Part shown: positions 37,386 through 52,058 of the stretch, in pieces
Numbering within the stretch: position 1 is the stretch's first letter
Layout of the letters: every line of letters starts with the position of its first letter
NCBI GenBank assembly: GCA_035606665.1
Contig: DATNEY010000057.1
Coordinates: 124,001-188,000, forward strand
Source: DASUGC01 sp035606665
GTDB taxonomy: Bacteria; Acidobacteriota; Vicinamibacteria; Vicinamibacterales; SCN-69-37
Direction of reading: 5' to 3'
Length of the DNA stretch: 64,000 bases
Made by a program: the position numbers and the translations under genes
The notes under the pieces: model-generated
Databases searched by the model: none
What the model was told of the DNA's origin: nothing
Seen by the model: only the letters and a program-made list of their open reading frames with translations

Positions 37386-37658
37386 TTAGCCCCCGAGAAT
37401 GCAGTAACACTGATTTCCGTCGTCGTCGCATTGCTGCCCTGACTGCGGTGCCTCGCATACGCCGTAGCAACAGCTCGATGCCGCACCACACATGAGCAAA
37501 GCGGTTCGGCTGCAGTACTCCGCCTGTTCGGGGTAGGAGCACCCCTGCTCCGGAGGGGGACACTGCGCCAGGGTTGAGGCGCTCAGCCCGCTCCAACCCA
37601 GCATTGCACAGAGCGTGAGGACAACAAATCCCCATCTCGCTACTGAATGGCCTTTCAT
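37386..37658 (-). CDS. Secreted 10-cysteine miniprotein, copy 2
   Basis: A 90-aa exported protein I cannot assign to a known family. It has a signal peptide (about 1-31, ending ASTLA) and a ~59-residue mature part with ten cysteines. Their spacing is C-x6-C-x8-C-x7-C-x5-CC-x3-C-x8-C-x6-C-x-C, and the protein ends QCYCILGG. The same cysteine pattern, and closely matching signal peptide, occurs in the neighbouring gene at 37708-37980, so the two arose by tandem duplication. AGGAGG lies 7 nt upstream of the ATG. The even cysteine number and adjacent DsbA-like protein suggest five disulfides (inference). Confidence 0.85.
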   Translation of the reverse strand: MKGHSVARWGFVVLTLCAMLGWSGLSASTLAQCPPPEQGCSYPEQAEYCSRTALLMCGAASSCCYGVCEAPQSGQQCDDDGNQCYCILGG

Positions 37659-37707
37659 GGCGTTCCTCCTCGAGGACTGCGCGGGTTCACGGCGGCACTC
37701 CGTCCGG

Positions 37708-37980
37708 TCACTGGACGAGAATGCAGTAACACTGGTTGCCGTCGTTGTCGCAATCGTTGCTTGGGTACTGCGGTCCGTCGCACACTCCGTAGCAACAACT
37801 TGATGGGAAACCACATATGAGCTGAGCGGTTCTGCCGCAAAACTGTGCTTCTTCGGGGAGGGAGCACCCCTGCTCCTCAGGAGGACAACCAAAGCTAGAG
37901 GCCCGCAGGTCGCTCCAACCCAGCATTCCACATAGCGTAATGACGACAAATCCCCATCTCGCAACTGAAAGGACTTTCAT
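37708..37980 (-). CDS. Secreted 10-cysteine miniprotein, copy 1
   Basis: A 90-aa paralogue of the downstream gene, and first of the three-gene operon. The signal peptide (VARWGFVVITLCGMLGWS) is nearly identical to that of the second copy. The mature part keeps all ten cysteines with the same spacing except one extra residue between C7 and C8. Shared motifs include SSCCYGVC, DGNQCYCIL and C-P-P-x-E-Q-G-C. Non-cysteine surface positions differ much more than cysteines and signal peptide. GGAGGA is well placed before the ATG. A possible promoter lies 23-51 bp upstream. No family assignment could be made. Confidence 0.85.
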   Translation of the reverse strand: MKVLSVARWGFVVITLCGMLGWSDLRASSFGCPPEEQGCSLPEEAQFCGRTAQLICGFPSSCCYGVCDGPQYPSNDCDNDGNQCYCILVQ

Positions 37981-38002
37981 GGGATTCCTCCTTTAGGCCC
38001 GT

Positions 38003-38031
38003 AGTCTACCGAAGTTGTGATTCTGATACAA
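38003..38031 (-). promoter_or_regulatory. Candidate sigma-70 promoter of cysteine-rich operon
   Basis: On the minus strand TTGTAT (38026-38031) and TAGACT (38003-38008) are separated by exactly 17 bp, about 23 bp upstream of the first miniprotein ATG. The match to consensus is partial. The surrounding 37981-38180 stretch is less GC-rich and has no gene. Confidence 0.4.
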
Positions 38032-38183
38032 CCGCATGTCTGTGGCGAGCGGCTAGCATGGCTGTAGCTAAAAAATAGTCGATCATAGCGTTCGGCATAG
38101 CATGCCGGTGCGGTCACAGCTAGCTGTTAGCTTGACCGCCCATCGGCTTGTTGTCGGCGCCAGCACGCGGGACGACGAGCCCA

Positions 38184-38220
38184 AAGAAAAAAGGTCACAG
38201 GGCCGAAACCCTGTGACCTT
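38184..38220 (-). terminator. Intrinsic terminator of the TonB receptor gene
   Basis: AAGGTCACAGGG and CCCTGTGACCTT form a perfect 12-bp stem with a 6-nt loop (38191-38220). On the minus strand it is followed by TTTTTTCTTT. It lies 43 bp beyond the TonB receptor stop and also separates it from the cysteine-rich operon. Confidence 0.92.
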
Positions 38221-38262
38221 CGTGCCTTCGACTTCTCGCTGACGCTTGCCCTTCTCAGTACC

Positions 38263-41200
38263 TTACCAGTTGAATCGCACCGAGAACTGCCCGAGCCGGC
38301 CGCCTGGATCGAAGTTATTGCCGATGTCGGTGTACGCGCTGCCGACCTGGAAGATTGTCGCGCCGCCACCCGGGTTGCCGTTCGGGTTGAAGTTGATGTT
38401 GTCGAACAGGTTCAGCACATCAACGCGGATCTCGATGTTCCTGGTGCTCGTCATCTTGAACCGCTTGGTCATGCCGATGTCGACCCGCGTGAAGAACGGT
38501 GCCCGAATGAGCAGCGTCCTCGGGCCGCAGTCGCCGCCACCGATCTTGAGCTCGATGCACGTCGAGCTCTGCTGCGGTGCGAAGTACGCACCCGTCGGTT
38601 CGCCGAGACCACTGTAGCCGGTGAGCGTCGCCGTGCTGAAGCTGAAGGCGCGGCGCGTGTTCAGGATGACGTCATCGGGCGCCATCAACACGAGCTTACG
38701 GCCCGCATTGTTCGGGTCCTCGATGATGCGGTACTTGAACCAGGACTGCACGTCCTTCGCCGTCATGCCGACCATCCTCACGTTGCCGAAGTCGATCATG
38801 CGCGCCTGGATGCGCGCCGACCCCGTGAAGGACCAGCCGCCGAGGACGCCGTCGAGAATCGGATTCATGTCGCTGCCATAGCGCTGACCCCGGCCGACCG
38901 GAAGCGTCCAGTCCCATTGTCCCTTGATGGCGTGGCGCGGTGAGTTGTCCGACGGATCCATCTGGCGACCGTAGTGGAACCCAAGGAACGCGGCCGAGCC
39001 TTCCCGGGCGTACTGGTAGCTGACATTCGCCGACAGTCCTTTCGAGAGCCGGCGGCGCACTTCGAGCTGCAGCGCGTGATAGTCACTGTAGGCGCCGCTG
39101 TCGGTGACATTGACGGCATTCGCGTCCGGATTGACGACGAAGAAGTTCGCCGCAAGTCCGGCCGCGATTGCGTTGGCGCGGCGAGTGGAATCGCCATCGA
39201 GGTCGCCCGCCGATCCTGACGGGCTCGGGTTGAGACGGATGAACCGGCCCAGCAGGCCTGAGTTCGTCCAGCCCGTGCCGGAGTACAACGTCGCGCACGT
39301 GGCGGTGCTCGAGCACTGATCAGCGCCGGTCTTGCCGCTGAGGTACGCGAGATAAATAGGCAGCGGATTGCTGCCGGTGCCGGGACCACGATAGGCAAAC
39401 GTGCAGGCCGGGTTGCCCGTCTGGCCGCATCCCTGCGCCAGGTGCGCCTGGAAGTTGCTCATCGCAACCTTGAATTCGTTGTAGAAGCCGTTGTCAATGA
39501 CGTTGCGCTCGTTGTAGTTGAGCGTCTGCCACTGATCGACACCCTTCGTGCCGACGTAGCGGATCGAAACCGCCATGTCCTTCGAGACCGCGCGCTGCAA
39601 GCCGACGGTCCACGACCTCGCCGAGGCAACCTGGATGTCCGGATGGAATCCGCTGATGCTGTCCTGCCGGTTGGCCCTGAGCGCGATCGGATACACCGGA
39701 GAGACCGGGAACGAGGCCGGACCCAGGCGCGACGACTGCGACAGAAGAATCGGCCACGATTCGCCGGCCGGCACGAGGCCGCTGTTCGCGTTGCGATTCA
39801 GCGTCAGCGTGCTGCCCGGATTGCCGCCGTACACACCGGTGAACGCGCCGAAGCCCTGGCGCTCGAACTGGACCGAGAATCCACCGGTCAGCGTCGCCTG
39901 TTCCGGATCGCCCAGTAGAGTGCGCAGGAAGCCGCTCTGGACGTTCGGGCGCCACGCGACGTTCACGTTCGGCGACAGATTGTTCAAATCGGTGTTATAG
40001 CCGTTCGTGCCCCGCACGAGCTGGGAGTACACCGGTACCTTTCCGCCACTAGCGGCCGGCGTGAAGAACCTGCAGGCGCGGTAAATGCTGCCATCTCCAA
40101 GCCCGGAGACGCCGCACAAATCCGCCAACGTGACGGACGAGAAGATGTCGTTGTTGGACGCGAACGGTGTCTGCACATCCCACCGCAGGCCCGCGTTGAG
40201 CGTGACTGTGGGCTTCACTCGCCACGAGTCCTGCAGGAACATCGCGTAGTTGTTGAGCTTGCCGCCGCGCCTCCTGTTGCCGAGGAACTCGTACTGGTTG
40301 GTAAGGCCGTTGAGCGCCGCCTGCCCCGTGATGGACGCCACGCGTCCCGTGAGCAGGGCGAACAGCGCCCGCGCGTTTCCGAGCCCCGGGTTGTTGGGAT
40401 AGTTCGAGGTGTTGCTGATAATGGCGTTGGCAGGGTCGTTAGTCTGATCGAGCGCGAACGTGATGCCGGGCACCTGCATCTGGCTGACGTCCCAGAACCG
40501 GCCAAGGAACACCTGACCGCCAAACGTCAGCACGTGCTTGCCTCTCTGCCAGTTCATCGACTCGTCGAACGACCACGCACCGGCGCTGCGGCCGGACAGC
40601 GTGTTGCTCGTGTGCCAGTTCGTCTGACCGATGCCGAGGGTGAGCGCGCGCCCGCCCTGATCGGCGAAGCTGTCGGGCCCCCCGGTCGCGACCTGACCGA
40701 AATAGATCGTCTCGCCGACGGTGATGCCGACCCGGAACTCGCTGACCAGCGACTGCGACAGCGTCGATCGCAGTGTGATCGATCGAGACGGCCGCCTTGC
40801 GACCGTATGTGAGAAGTTCGGGGCGGCCGGAAAACGCTGATCGAGATCGTTGAACTGATCAGGCTTCCGATCCTGGAAGAGCTTGTTGAACGTGCCGGAC
40901 AACCGGTGCTTCGGCGTGAGGTTGTAGTCGATCCGGATCGCCGGCTGGTGCTCGGACTGCATCGCCGGACTACGCCAGCTGTACGAGAGGTTCATCGGGT
41001 CGCTGGTGTTGGCGACGGTGCCCGTCTTCTGGACGGCCGCCTGGATGCCGTTCAGCACCGCCATCACGGTCGGGTCGGGCGTCGAGAAGGGCGCGCCGAG
41101 CGTCAGCACGTTGACTTCCTGGGTGATGACCTGGCCATTGACGGTCGAGTTGTAGCGGAAGAACCCCTGCAACGCCCGGGGATGCAAGATGGTCCTCGTG

Positions 41201-42162
41201 CGCGAGGCGTCGTTCGGAAGGCGCAGCATTTCGTGGTGGTAGAAGAAGAACGCCTTGCCGCTGCCGTCGTAGAGCCCAGGGATGATGATCGGTCCGCCGA
41301 TGCGGTTGCCGAACTGGTTGAGGCGGACGTCGTTGCGCGCCAGGTTGTCCCGGTTCTCGTTGAACCAGTAGTTCGTGTTCATCCACGTGTCGCGGTAGTA
41401 CTCGTACGCGCTGCCGCTGAAGCGGTTCGTGCCAGAGCGCGTCACGAAGTTGATCGTGACGGCGCCGTGGCCGCCCTGATCGGCCGCGCCCGCGGCGGTC
41501 GTGACGACGACAGCCTCGATGGCGTCCTGGCGCGGACGAACCGGCGCGAAGAAGCCGTCCGTCGACTTGTTGAAGTTGTCGTTGTTGGTCACGCCGTCGA
41601 GCGTGATGTTCAGAAACGACTCCGGCAGCCCGTTCACCGTCGCGTTGCCGCGCGCCGCTCCCGTGAAGTTGACGCCGGTGAGCATCGTGACACCACCGAG
41701 CAGCAGATCGCGCGTCGCGGTCGGCAACTGCGCGATTTGGTCGACGTTCAGGGTGGATGAGACCGTCGCGGTCCGCGTGTTGACGAGCTCGGACGATCCG
41801 CCCGACACCGTCACCTTCTCCGTGATGCCGCCGATTTCCAGCGTCACTTTCAGGTTGGCCGGCACGCCCGGCTGAATGCGCACGTCCTTGACGACGGCGG
41901 TCTTGAAGCCCTGGAGGCTGACCGTGACTGAGTAAACGCCCGGCAACAACGCCGGCACGTTGAACGCGCCCGACGAGTTGCTGACGACTTCGAACTTCGT
42001 GCCGTTCGGGCTGAGGACGACCACCGCCGCGCCCGGGACTACGCCGCCGGCGGAGTCCTGAACCACGCCGGTGATTGAAGAAGTAGTTTGCCGAGCGCTG
42101 GCGGCGCTCGCGACGAGGGACAGCATCACAAGTAAGAACGAGACGAACCCTGCACGACGCAT
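38263..42162 (-). CDS. Oar-like TonB-dependent receptor
   Basis: A 1299-aa outer-membrane protein. It has a signal peptide (about 1-24), a carboxypeptidase-regulatory-like beta-sandwich domain (about 26-115, starting SSITGVVQDSAGGVVPGA), a TonB plug domain (about 115-250) with LPTATRDLLLG, and a long beta-barrel. Many acidobacterial genomes carry numerous receptors of this Oar-like type; the ligand is unknown. The last strand ends in FSVRFNW. A structured leader lies upstream and a strong terminator downstream, so the gene is monocistronic. Confidence 0.93.
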   Translation of the reverse strand: MRRAGFVSFLLVMLSLVASAASARQTTSSITGVVQDSAGGVVPGAAVVVLSPNGTKFEVVSNSSGAFNVPALLPGVYSVTVSLQGFKTAVVKDVRIQPGVPANLKVTLEIGGITEKVTVSGGSSELVNTRTATVSSTLNVDQIAQLPTATRDLLLGGVTMLTGVNFTGAARGNATVNGLPESFLNITLDGVTNNDNFNKSTDGFFAPVRPRQDAIEAVVVTTAAGAADQGGHGAVTINFVTRSGTNRFSGSAYEYYRDTWMNTNYWFNENRDNLARNDVRLNQFGNRIGGPIIIPGLYDGSGKAFFFYHHEMLRLPNDASRTRTILHPRALQGFFRYNSTVNGQVITQEVNVLTLGAPFSTPDPTVMAVLNGIQAAVQKTGTVANTSDPMNLSYSWRSPAMQSEHQPAIRIDYNLTPKHRLSGTFNKLFQDRKPDQFNDLDQRFPAAPNFSHTVARRPSRSITLRSTLSQSLVSEFRVGITVGETIYFGQVATGGPDSFADQGGRALTLGIGQTNWHTSNTLSGRSAGAWSFDESMNWQRGKHVLTFGGQVFLGRFWDVSQMQVPGITFALDQTNDPANAIISNTSNYPNNPGLGNARALFALLTGRVASITGQAALNGLTNQYEFLGNRRRGGKLNNYAMFLQDSWRVKPTVTLNAGLRWDVQTPFASNNDIFSSVTLADLCGVSGLGDGSIYRACRFFTPAASGGKVPVYSQLVRGTNGYNTDLNNLSPNVNVAWRPNVQSGFLRTLLGDPEQATLTGGFSVQFERQGFGAFTGVYGGNPGSTLTLNRNANSGLVPAGESWPILLSQSSRLGPASFPVSPVYPIALRANRQDSISGFHPDIQVASARSWTVGLQRAVSKDMAVSIRYVGTKGVDQWQTLNYNERNVIDNGFYNEFKVAMSNFQAHLAQGCGQTGNPACTFAYRGPGTGSNPLPIYLAYLSGKTGADQCSSTATCATLYSGTGWTNSGLLGRFIRLNPSPSGSAGDLDGDSTRRANAIAAGLAANFFVVNPDANAVNVTDSGAYSDYHALQLEVRRRLSKGLSANVSYQYAREGSAAFLGFHYGRQMDPSDNSPRHAIKGQWDWTLPVGRGQRYGSDMNPILDGVLGGWSFTGSARIQARMIDFGNVRMVGMTAKDVQSWFKYRIIEDPNNAGRKLVLMAPDDVILNTRRAFSFSTATLTGYSGLGEPTGAYFAPQQSSTCIELKIGGGDCGPRTLLIRAPFFTRVDIGMTKRFKMTSTRNIEIRVDVLNLFDNINFNPNGNPGGGATIFQVGSAYTDIGNNFDPGGRLGQFSVRFNW

Positions 42163-42182
42163 AGAGCTAGACCTCGTAGGGG

Positions 42183-42223
42183 CGGAGCCGCTCGTGCAGC
42201 CGGGACGGCTGTCCGGCGCTCCG
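42183..42223. promoter_or_regulatory. Nested hairpins in TonB receptor leader
   Basis: CGGAGC (42183-42188) pairs with GCTCCG (42218-42223). Inside, CAGCCG (42197-42202) pairs with CGGCTG (42206-42211). The element lies 21-61 bp upstream of the receptor ATG and could be a leader structure or the terminator of an upstream transcript. Confidence 0.45.
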
Positions 42224-42256
42224 ACCTTCGTTTCTGGAGGGGTTAACTTTAGGGCG

Positions 42257-43867
42257 CTATTTCTGCGCAGTCAACTCCCGGCGGATGAGAGACGTCGGCA
42301 TCATGCCGGCGGCGATGAACTCGTCAAAGAACCCGCGGAGCGTGAACGTGTCTCCAAGCTGGTGAGCCCGGTCCTTGATGAGTTCATCGACGAGGTGCTT
42401 CCCCGTCACGTAGCTCGTGCCATAGGCGGGTTGCCGAAGGTAGAGCTGCTGCTCGAAACCAAGCAGATCGAGATCCGGACGCATCCACCCGCGTGGCGTC
42501 CACTCGACTTGAAACGCCTTCGCCTGCCTGATGTCGAACTGGTTCGCCTGCGCGTAGAGCGACGCGAGCCCGCGCGCGGAGCGCTGGGCCAGCATGATCC
42601 ACACGATCTCCTTCGCGCGCGGGTTGTCGTCGTAGTACCCGGCGTGCAGGATGATCTCCTCCATCGCCGTCGCCATGCCCTCGGAGCGGTTGTCCCAGAT
42701 GTTGTAGAGCCGCGCGCCGCGCCGGATCGCGCTCGCGTGCGGCATCCGCCGCATCCATTCGTGATCGAACCAGTGGAACCAGTGCGCGAAGAGCGTCATC
42801 GGCTCGTAGTGACTCGCGATACCGAAGAAATTGCGCCGCTCGAGAGGGACGAAACTGCCGACGTGGGCGCGCATGGCCGGGTCGAGGTACGGCTGCACGG
42901 TCAGGACTTCGCGGTCCCTGAGGAACGCGATGTATTTGGCAATCGCGGCGTTCGCGCGTCGCGTGTACTCCTCGGGCGTGGCCGCCGCGCTGAGCTGCGG
43001 AAGGCCGCGATTCCGCTGCTCCTCGAGCTTCAACGAGGAGTGGGCGCGCGCCAGTTCCCGCTTGAGCAGCGCCACCTCGTCGTCCCACGACATCGGAACG
43101 AGATGCACGTTGCGAAGATTCCAGGAGTACTCCGCATTGCCGATGCCCGACGGCCCGGTTTTCGACGGTGCCAGTTTGTCGAGCCAGGCGACGAACTCCT
43201 GCGTCGCGACCGCCGCCGTCCGGATCGCTTCCAGGAGCTCAGGGCGGCACTTGCAGGAACTCTGAAGCTCCTTCAGATCGGCCACCTGCTGCCGCATCGT
43301 CCCTGCGCCGGTGATCCAGAGGTCCCGTGCATTCCCTGTGAGATTGGTTCTCGCCTGCTTCAGCAACGGTGGAATCGAAGCAAGTTGCTGCGCGAGCTTG
43401 GCTTCGTCCGGCGGCGACAGCGGGAATGCGTACTGCCAGAGGTCGATGATGGCGTGATGCGTCGGCCCTTCGTGGGCGGGCGTGTCGCTCTGTTCGGTCC
43501 AGATGGTCTGGTAGAACGCCGGATCGCGCGCCCACGGCCGGAGCACGCGCAGATCGAAGTCCAGCGCATTCATCTCGGCCTTCACGAGCGCGTGGTCCAC
43601 CTGCTGCGCGACTGGCCAGCGTGCCGGATCGATCGCGTTCAGTCTGGCCTGGAGCTTTGCGAGCCCGGCACGGCGCCCTGCAATGGACGGCGCCGAATAG
43701 TCCGGGGCGCCGTTGATCAGTTTTGGCCGGTCAAAGGCGAGGAACTCCTCGAAAAGTGCGGTGAGGTCGTCGTATCCGCGCTGCGACTCCCTGGCCAGGG
43801 CCATGGACGAGGCGATTGCCGCCACCAGGCCTGCTGCTATCCATCTAGTAATAATGTGGCGTCGCAT
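42257..43867 (-). CDS. Secreted DUF885-like protein
   Basis: A 536-aa exported, mostly helical protein with a signal peptide at about 1-26. Length, helical pattern and C-terminal features (RSEGMATAMEEIILHAG, YVTGKHLVDELIKDRA, LRGFFDEFIAAGMMP) resemble DUF885 proteins, which include putative metallopeptidases. The HExxH-like motif of that family was not found at the expected place; only FDHEWMRRMPHA is nearby. Catalysis is therefore doubtful. The gene reads toward the TonB receptor gene and may be transcribed with it. Confidence 0.65.
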   Translation of the reverse strand: MRRHIITRWIAAGLVAAIASSMALARESQRGYDDLTALFEEFLAFDRPKLINGAPDYSAPSIAGRRAGLAKLQARLNAIDPARWPVAQQVDHALVKAEMNALDFDLRVLRPWARDPAFYQTIWTEQSDTPAHEGPTHHAIIDLWQYAFPLSPPDEAKLAQQLASIPPLLKQARTNLTGNARDLWITGAGTMRQQVADLKELQSSCKCRPELLEAIRTAAVATQEFVAWLDKLAPSKTGPSGIGNAEYSWNLRNVHLVPMSWDDEVALLKRELARAHSSLKLEEQRNRGLPQLSAAATPEEYTRRANAAIAKYIAFLRDREVLTVQPYLDPAMRAHVGSFVPLERRNFFGIASHYEPMTLFAHWFHWFDHEWMRRMPHASAIRRGARLYNIWDNRSEGMATAMEEIILHAGYYDDNPRAKEIVWIMLAQRSARGLASLYAQANQFDIRQAKAFQVEWTPRGWMRPDLDLLGFEQQLYLRQPAYGTSYVTGKHLVDELIKDRAHQLGDTFTLRGFFDEFIAAGMMPTSLIRRELTAQK

Positions 43868-44036
43868 GGGGACTGATCCTATGCGCGTTGTCACCGACGC
43901 GCGCCCCGCCGATGTGGTCACCGGCGACTCACTTGCTGGGTAGTCGGCTGCCAACAATTGGTAGCGCGTGAGGTATCAACGGACCGAATCTACTCAAATC
44001 GCGTGGCACGGCTCTTGGTTGCACCGTGCGCACGCG

Positions 44037-50339
<6,303 letters not shown>

Positions 50340-50349
50340 CCCGGGATCC

Positions 50350-52026
50350 ATGACCATGATTCACGGCACGACGCCCTGGACGCCCGACCCCGGGTTCCAC
50401 CACGGTCCGGAGGACGGCGTGCCGATCCTGGTCGTCGACGACCAGCCGATGAACCTCGACGCCATCGACGCGGTGCTGGCACAGACCGGCTGCCGGCTCG
50501 TCCGAGCGTCATCCGCGGACGGGGCCCTCCTCGCGCTGCTCGAACAGGACTTCGCCGCGATCGTGCTGGACATCAAGATGCCGGGCATGAACGGCATCGA
50601 TCTCGCCGATCTCATCAAGGCGCGGCCGCGATCGAGACACGTCCCGATTCTTTTCCTCACGGCGCACATGTTCAACGAGCGGGAGGTGCTTCGGGGTTAC
50701 GGCGCCGGCGCCGTGGACTACCTGACGAAGCCCGTCCATGCGGAAATCCTGCGCTCGAAGATTGGAGTCTTCATCGAGCTGTTCCGCAAGAACCGCGAGC
50801 TGGCACGAATGAACGAGGCGCTCCGTTCGGAAATGGCCGAGCGGGAGCGGGCCGAGGAAGCGCTGCGTGTGGCGAATCAGGAACTCGAAGGGCGCGTGCG
50901 GGATCGCACGCAGGCACTCGAACTGGCCGACCGGCGCAAGAACGAGTTCCTCGCCGTGCTGGGCCATGAGCTTCGCAATCCGCTCGCGCCGATCCTCTCG
51001 GCCATCGAAGTCATGCAACCGACGTCGCCCGAGAGCACGCACGTGCAGGCGCGGGGGGTCGTGCGGCGGCAGGTGCGCCAGATGGTGCGTCTCATCGACG
51101 ATCTCCTCGACGTCGGACGGATCACGAGCGATCGGTTCGTGCTGAGGACCGCGCCGGTCGAGCTGTCGTCGATCATCTCGTCCGCGGTCGAGACGAGCCG
51201 GCCTGTGATCACCGAACGGGATCACCAGCTCACCGTCTCGGCGCCCGAGGAGAGCGTGTGCCTCGTCGCCGATGCCGCACGGCTGTCGCAGGTCCTCGCC
51301 AACGTCCTGACCAACGCGGCCCGATACACTCCGGCCGGCGGGCGGATCCGCGTGGAGGTCGAGGCCGCCACGAGCGGCGTCACGATTCGCGTCGCCGACT
51401 CCGGCATCGGCATCGATCCGGCCGTCCTGCCGACGATTTTCGAATTGTTCGTCCGCGTCGATCGCGCGGACGGGCTGGGGAGCGGCGGTCTCGGGATTGG
51501 GCTCGCGCTGGCCCGCCGCCTCGTGGAGATGCACGGCGGTCGTCTCACGGCCAATAGCGACGGTCCCGGCCGCGGCTCCGCCTTCACAATCTGGCTTCCT
51601 CCCGCGGTGATCGCATCTGCCGGGTTCGTGCCCCCCGACGCGATCGAACATGCGGCCACGCCGCCCCGCCTGCGCGTGCTCGTCGTGGACGACAACGCCG
51701 ATGCCGCGGAGATGCTGACAACGATGCTTGGCCAGTGGGGGTATGAAGTTCTGCCCGCGGGGGACGGCCAGACAGCGAAGACAATCGCGGCCGGATTTGA
51801 GCCGCAGGTGGTCCTGCTGGATCTCGGCCTGCCGGATCTCGACGGCTATGCGCTTGCTGAAGAGCTCAGGCGGCAGCCCTGGGCAGGGTCGACGCGAATC
51901 TACGCATTGACAGGCCGCGGACAGGAAGAAGACAAGCGCCGCAGCCGCGCTTCCGGCCTCGACGAACACCTCGTGAAACCAATCGATCCGGATGAGCTGA
52001 GGCGGCTACTCGCCAGAAGCAACTGA
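50350..52026 (+). CDS. REC-histidine kinase-REC hybrid protein
   Basis: A 558-aa soluble two-component protein. It has an N-terminal receiver (about 20-135, D74 in VLDIKMPGM, Lys in YLTKPV), a coiled coil (~140-190), HisKA with H206 in LGHELRNPLAPI, HATPase_c with DSGIGID and GGLGIGLALARRLVEMHGG, and a C-terminal receiver with D491 in LLDLGLPDLDG. It starts 10 bp after the poly-HAMP kinase and probably forms a phosphorelay with it. Neither protein has a DNA-binding or Hpt domain, so the final output must be encoded elsewhere. Confidence 0.93.
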   Translation: MTMIHGTTPWTPDPGFHHGPEDGVPILVVDDQPMNLDAIDAVLAQTGCRLVRASSADGALLALLEQDFAAIVLDIKMPGMNGIDLADLIKARPRSRHVPILFLTAHMFNEREVLRGYGAGAVDYLTKPVHAEILRSKIGVFIELFRKNRELARMNEALRSEMAERERAEEALRVANQELEGRVRDRTQALELADRRKNEFLAVLGHELRNPLAPILSAIEVMQPTSPESTHVQARGVVRRQVRQMVRLIDDLLDVGRITSDRFVLRTAPVELSSIISSAVETSRPVITERDHQLTVSAPEESVCLVADAARLSQVLANVLTNAARYTPAGGRIRVEVEAATSGVTIRVADSGIGIDPAVLPTIFELFVRVDRADGLGSGGLGIGLALARRLVEMHGGRLTANSDGPGRGSAFTIWLPPAVIASAGFVPPDAIEHAATPPRLRVLVVDDNADAAEMLTTMLGQWGYEVLPAGDGQTAKTIAAGFEPQVVLLDLGLPDLDGYALAEELRRQPWAGSTRIYALTGRGQEEDKRRSRASGLDEHLVKPIDPDELRRLLARSN

Positions 52027-52052
52027 CAACCTGCACCCGACAACATGCAATC
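52025..52052. repeat. Two 14-bp direct repeats
   Basis: GACAACCTGCACCC and GACAACATGCAATC are directly adjacent, overlapping the kinase stop codon and filling most of the 32-bp spacer between convergent genes. Confidence 0.6.
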
Positions 52053-52058
52053 CGGCCG

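Noticed and set aside
38127..38369. 80-codon minus-strand frame downstream of the TonB receptor
   Set aside because: It spans the intrinsic terminator and the end of the receptor gene in another frame, and has low-complexity Arg/Ser-rich sequence.
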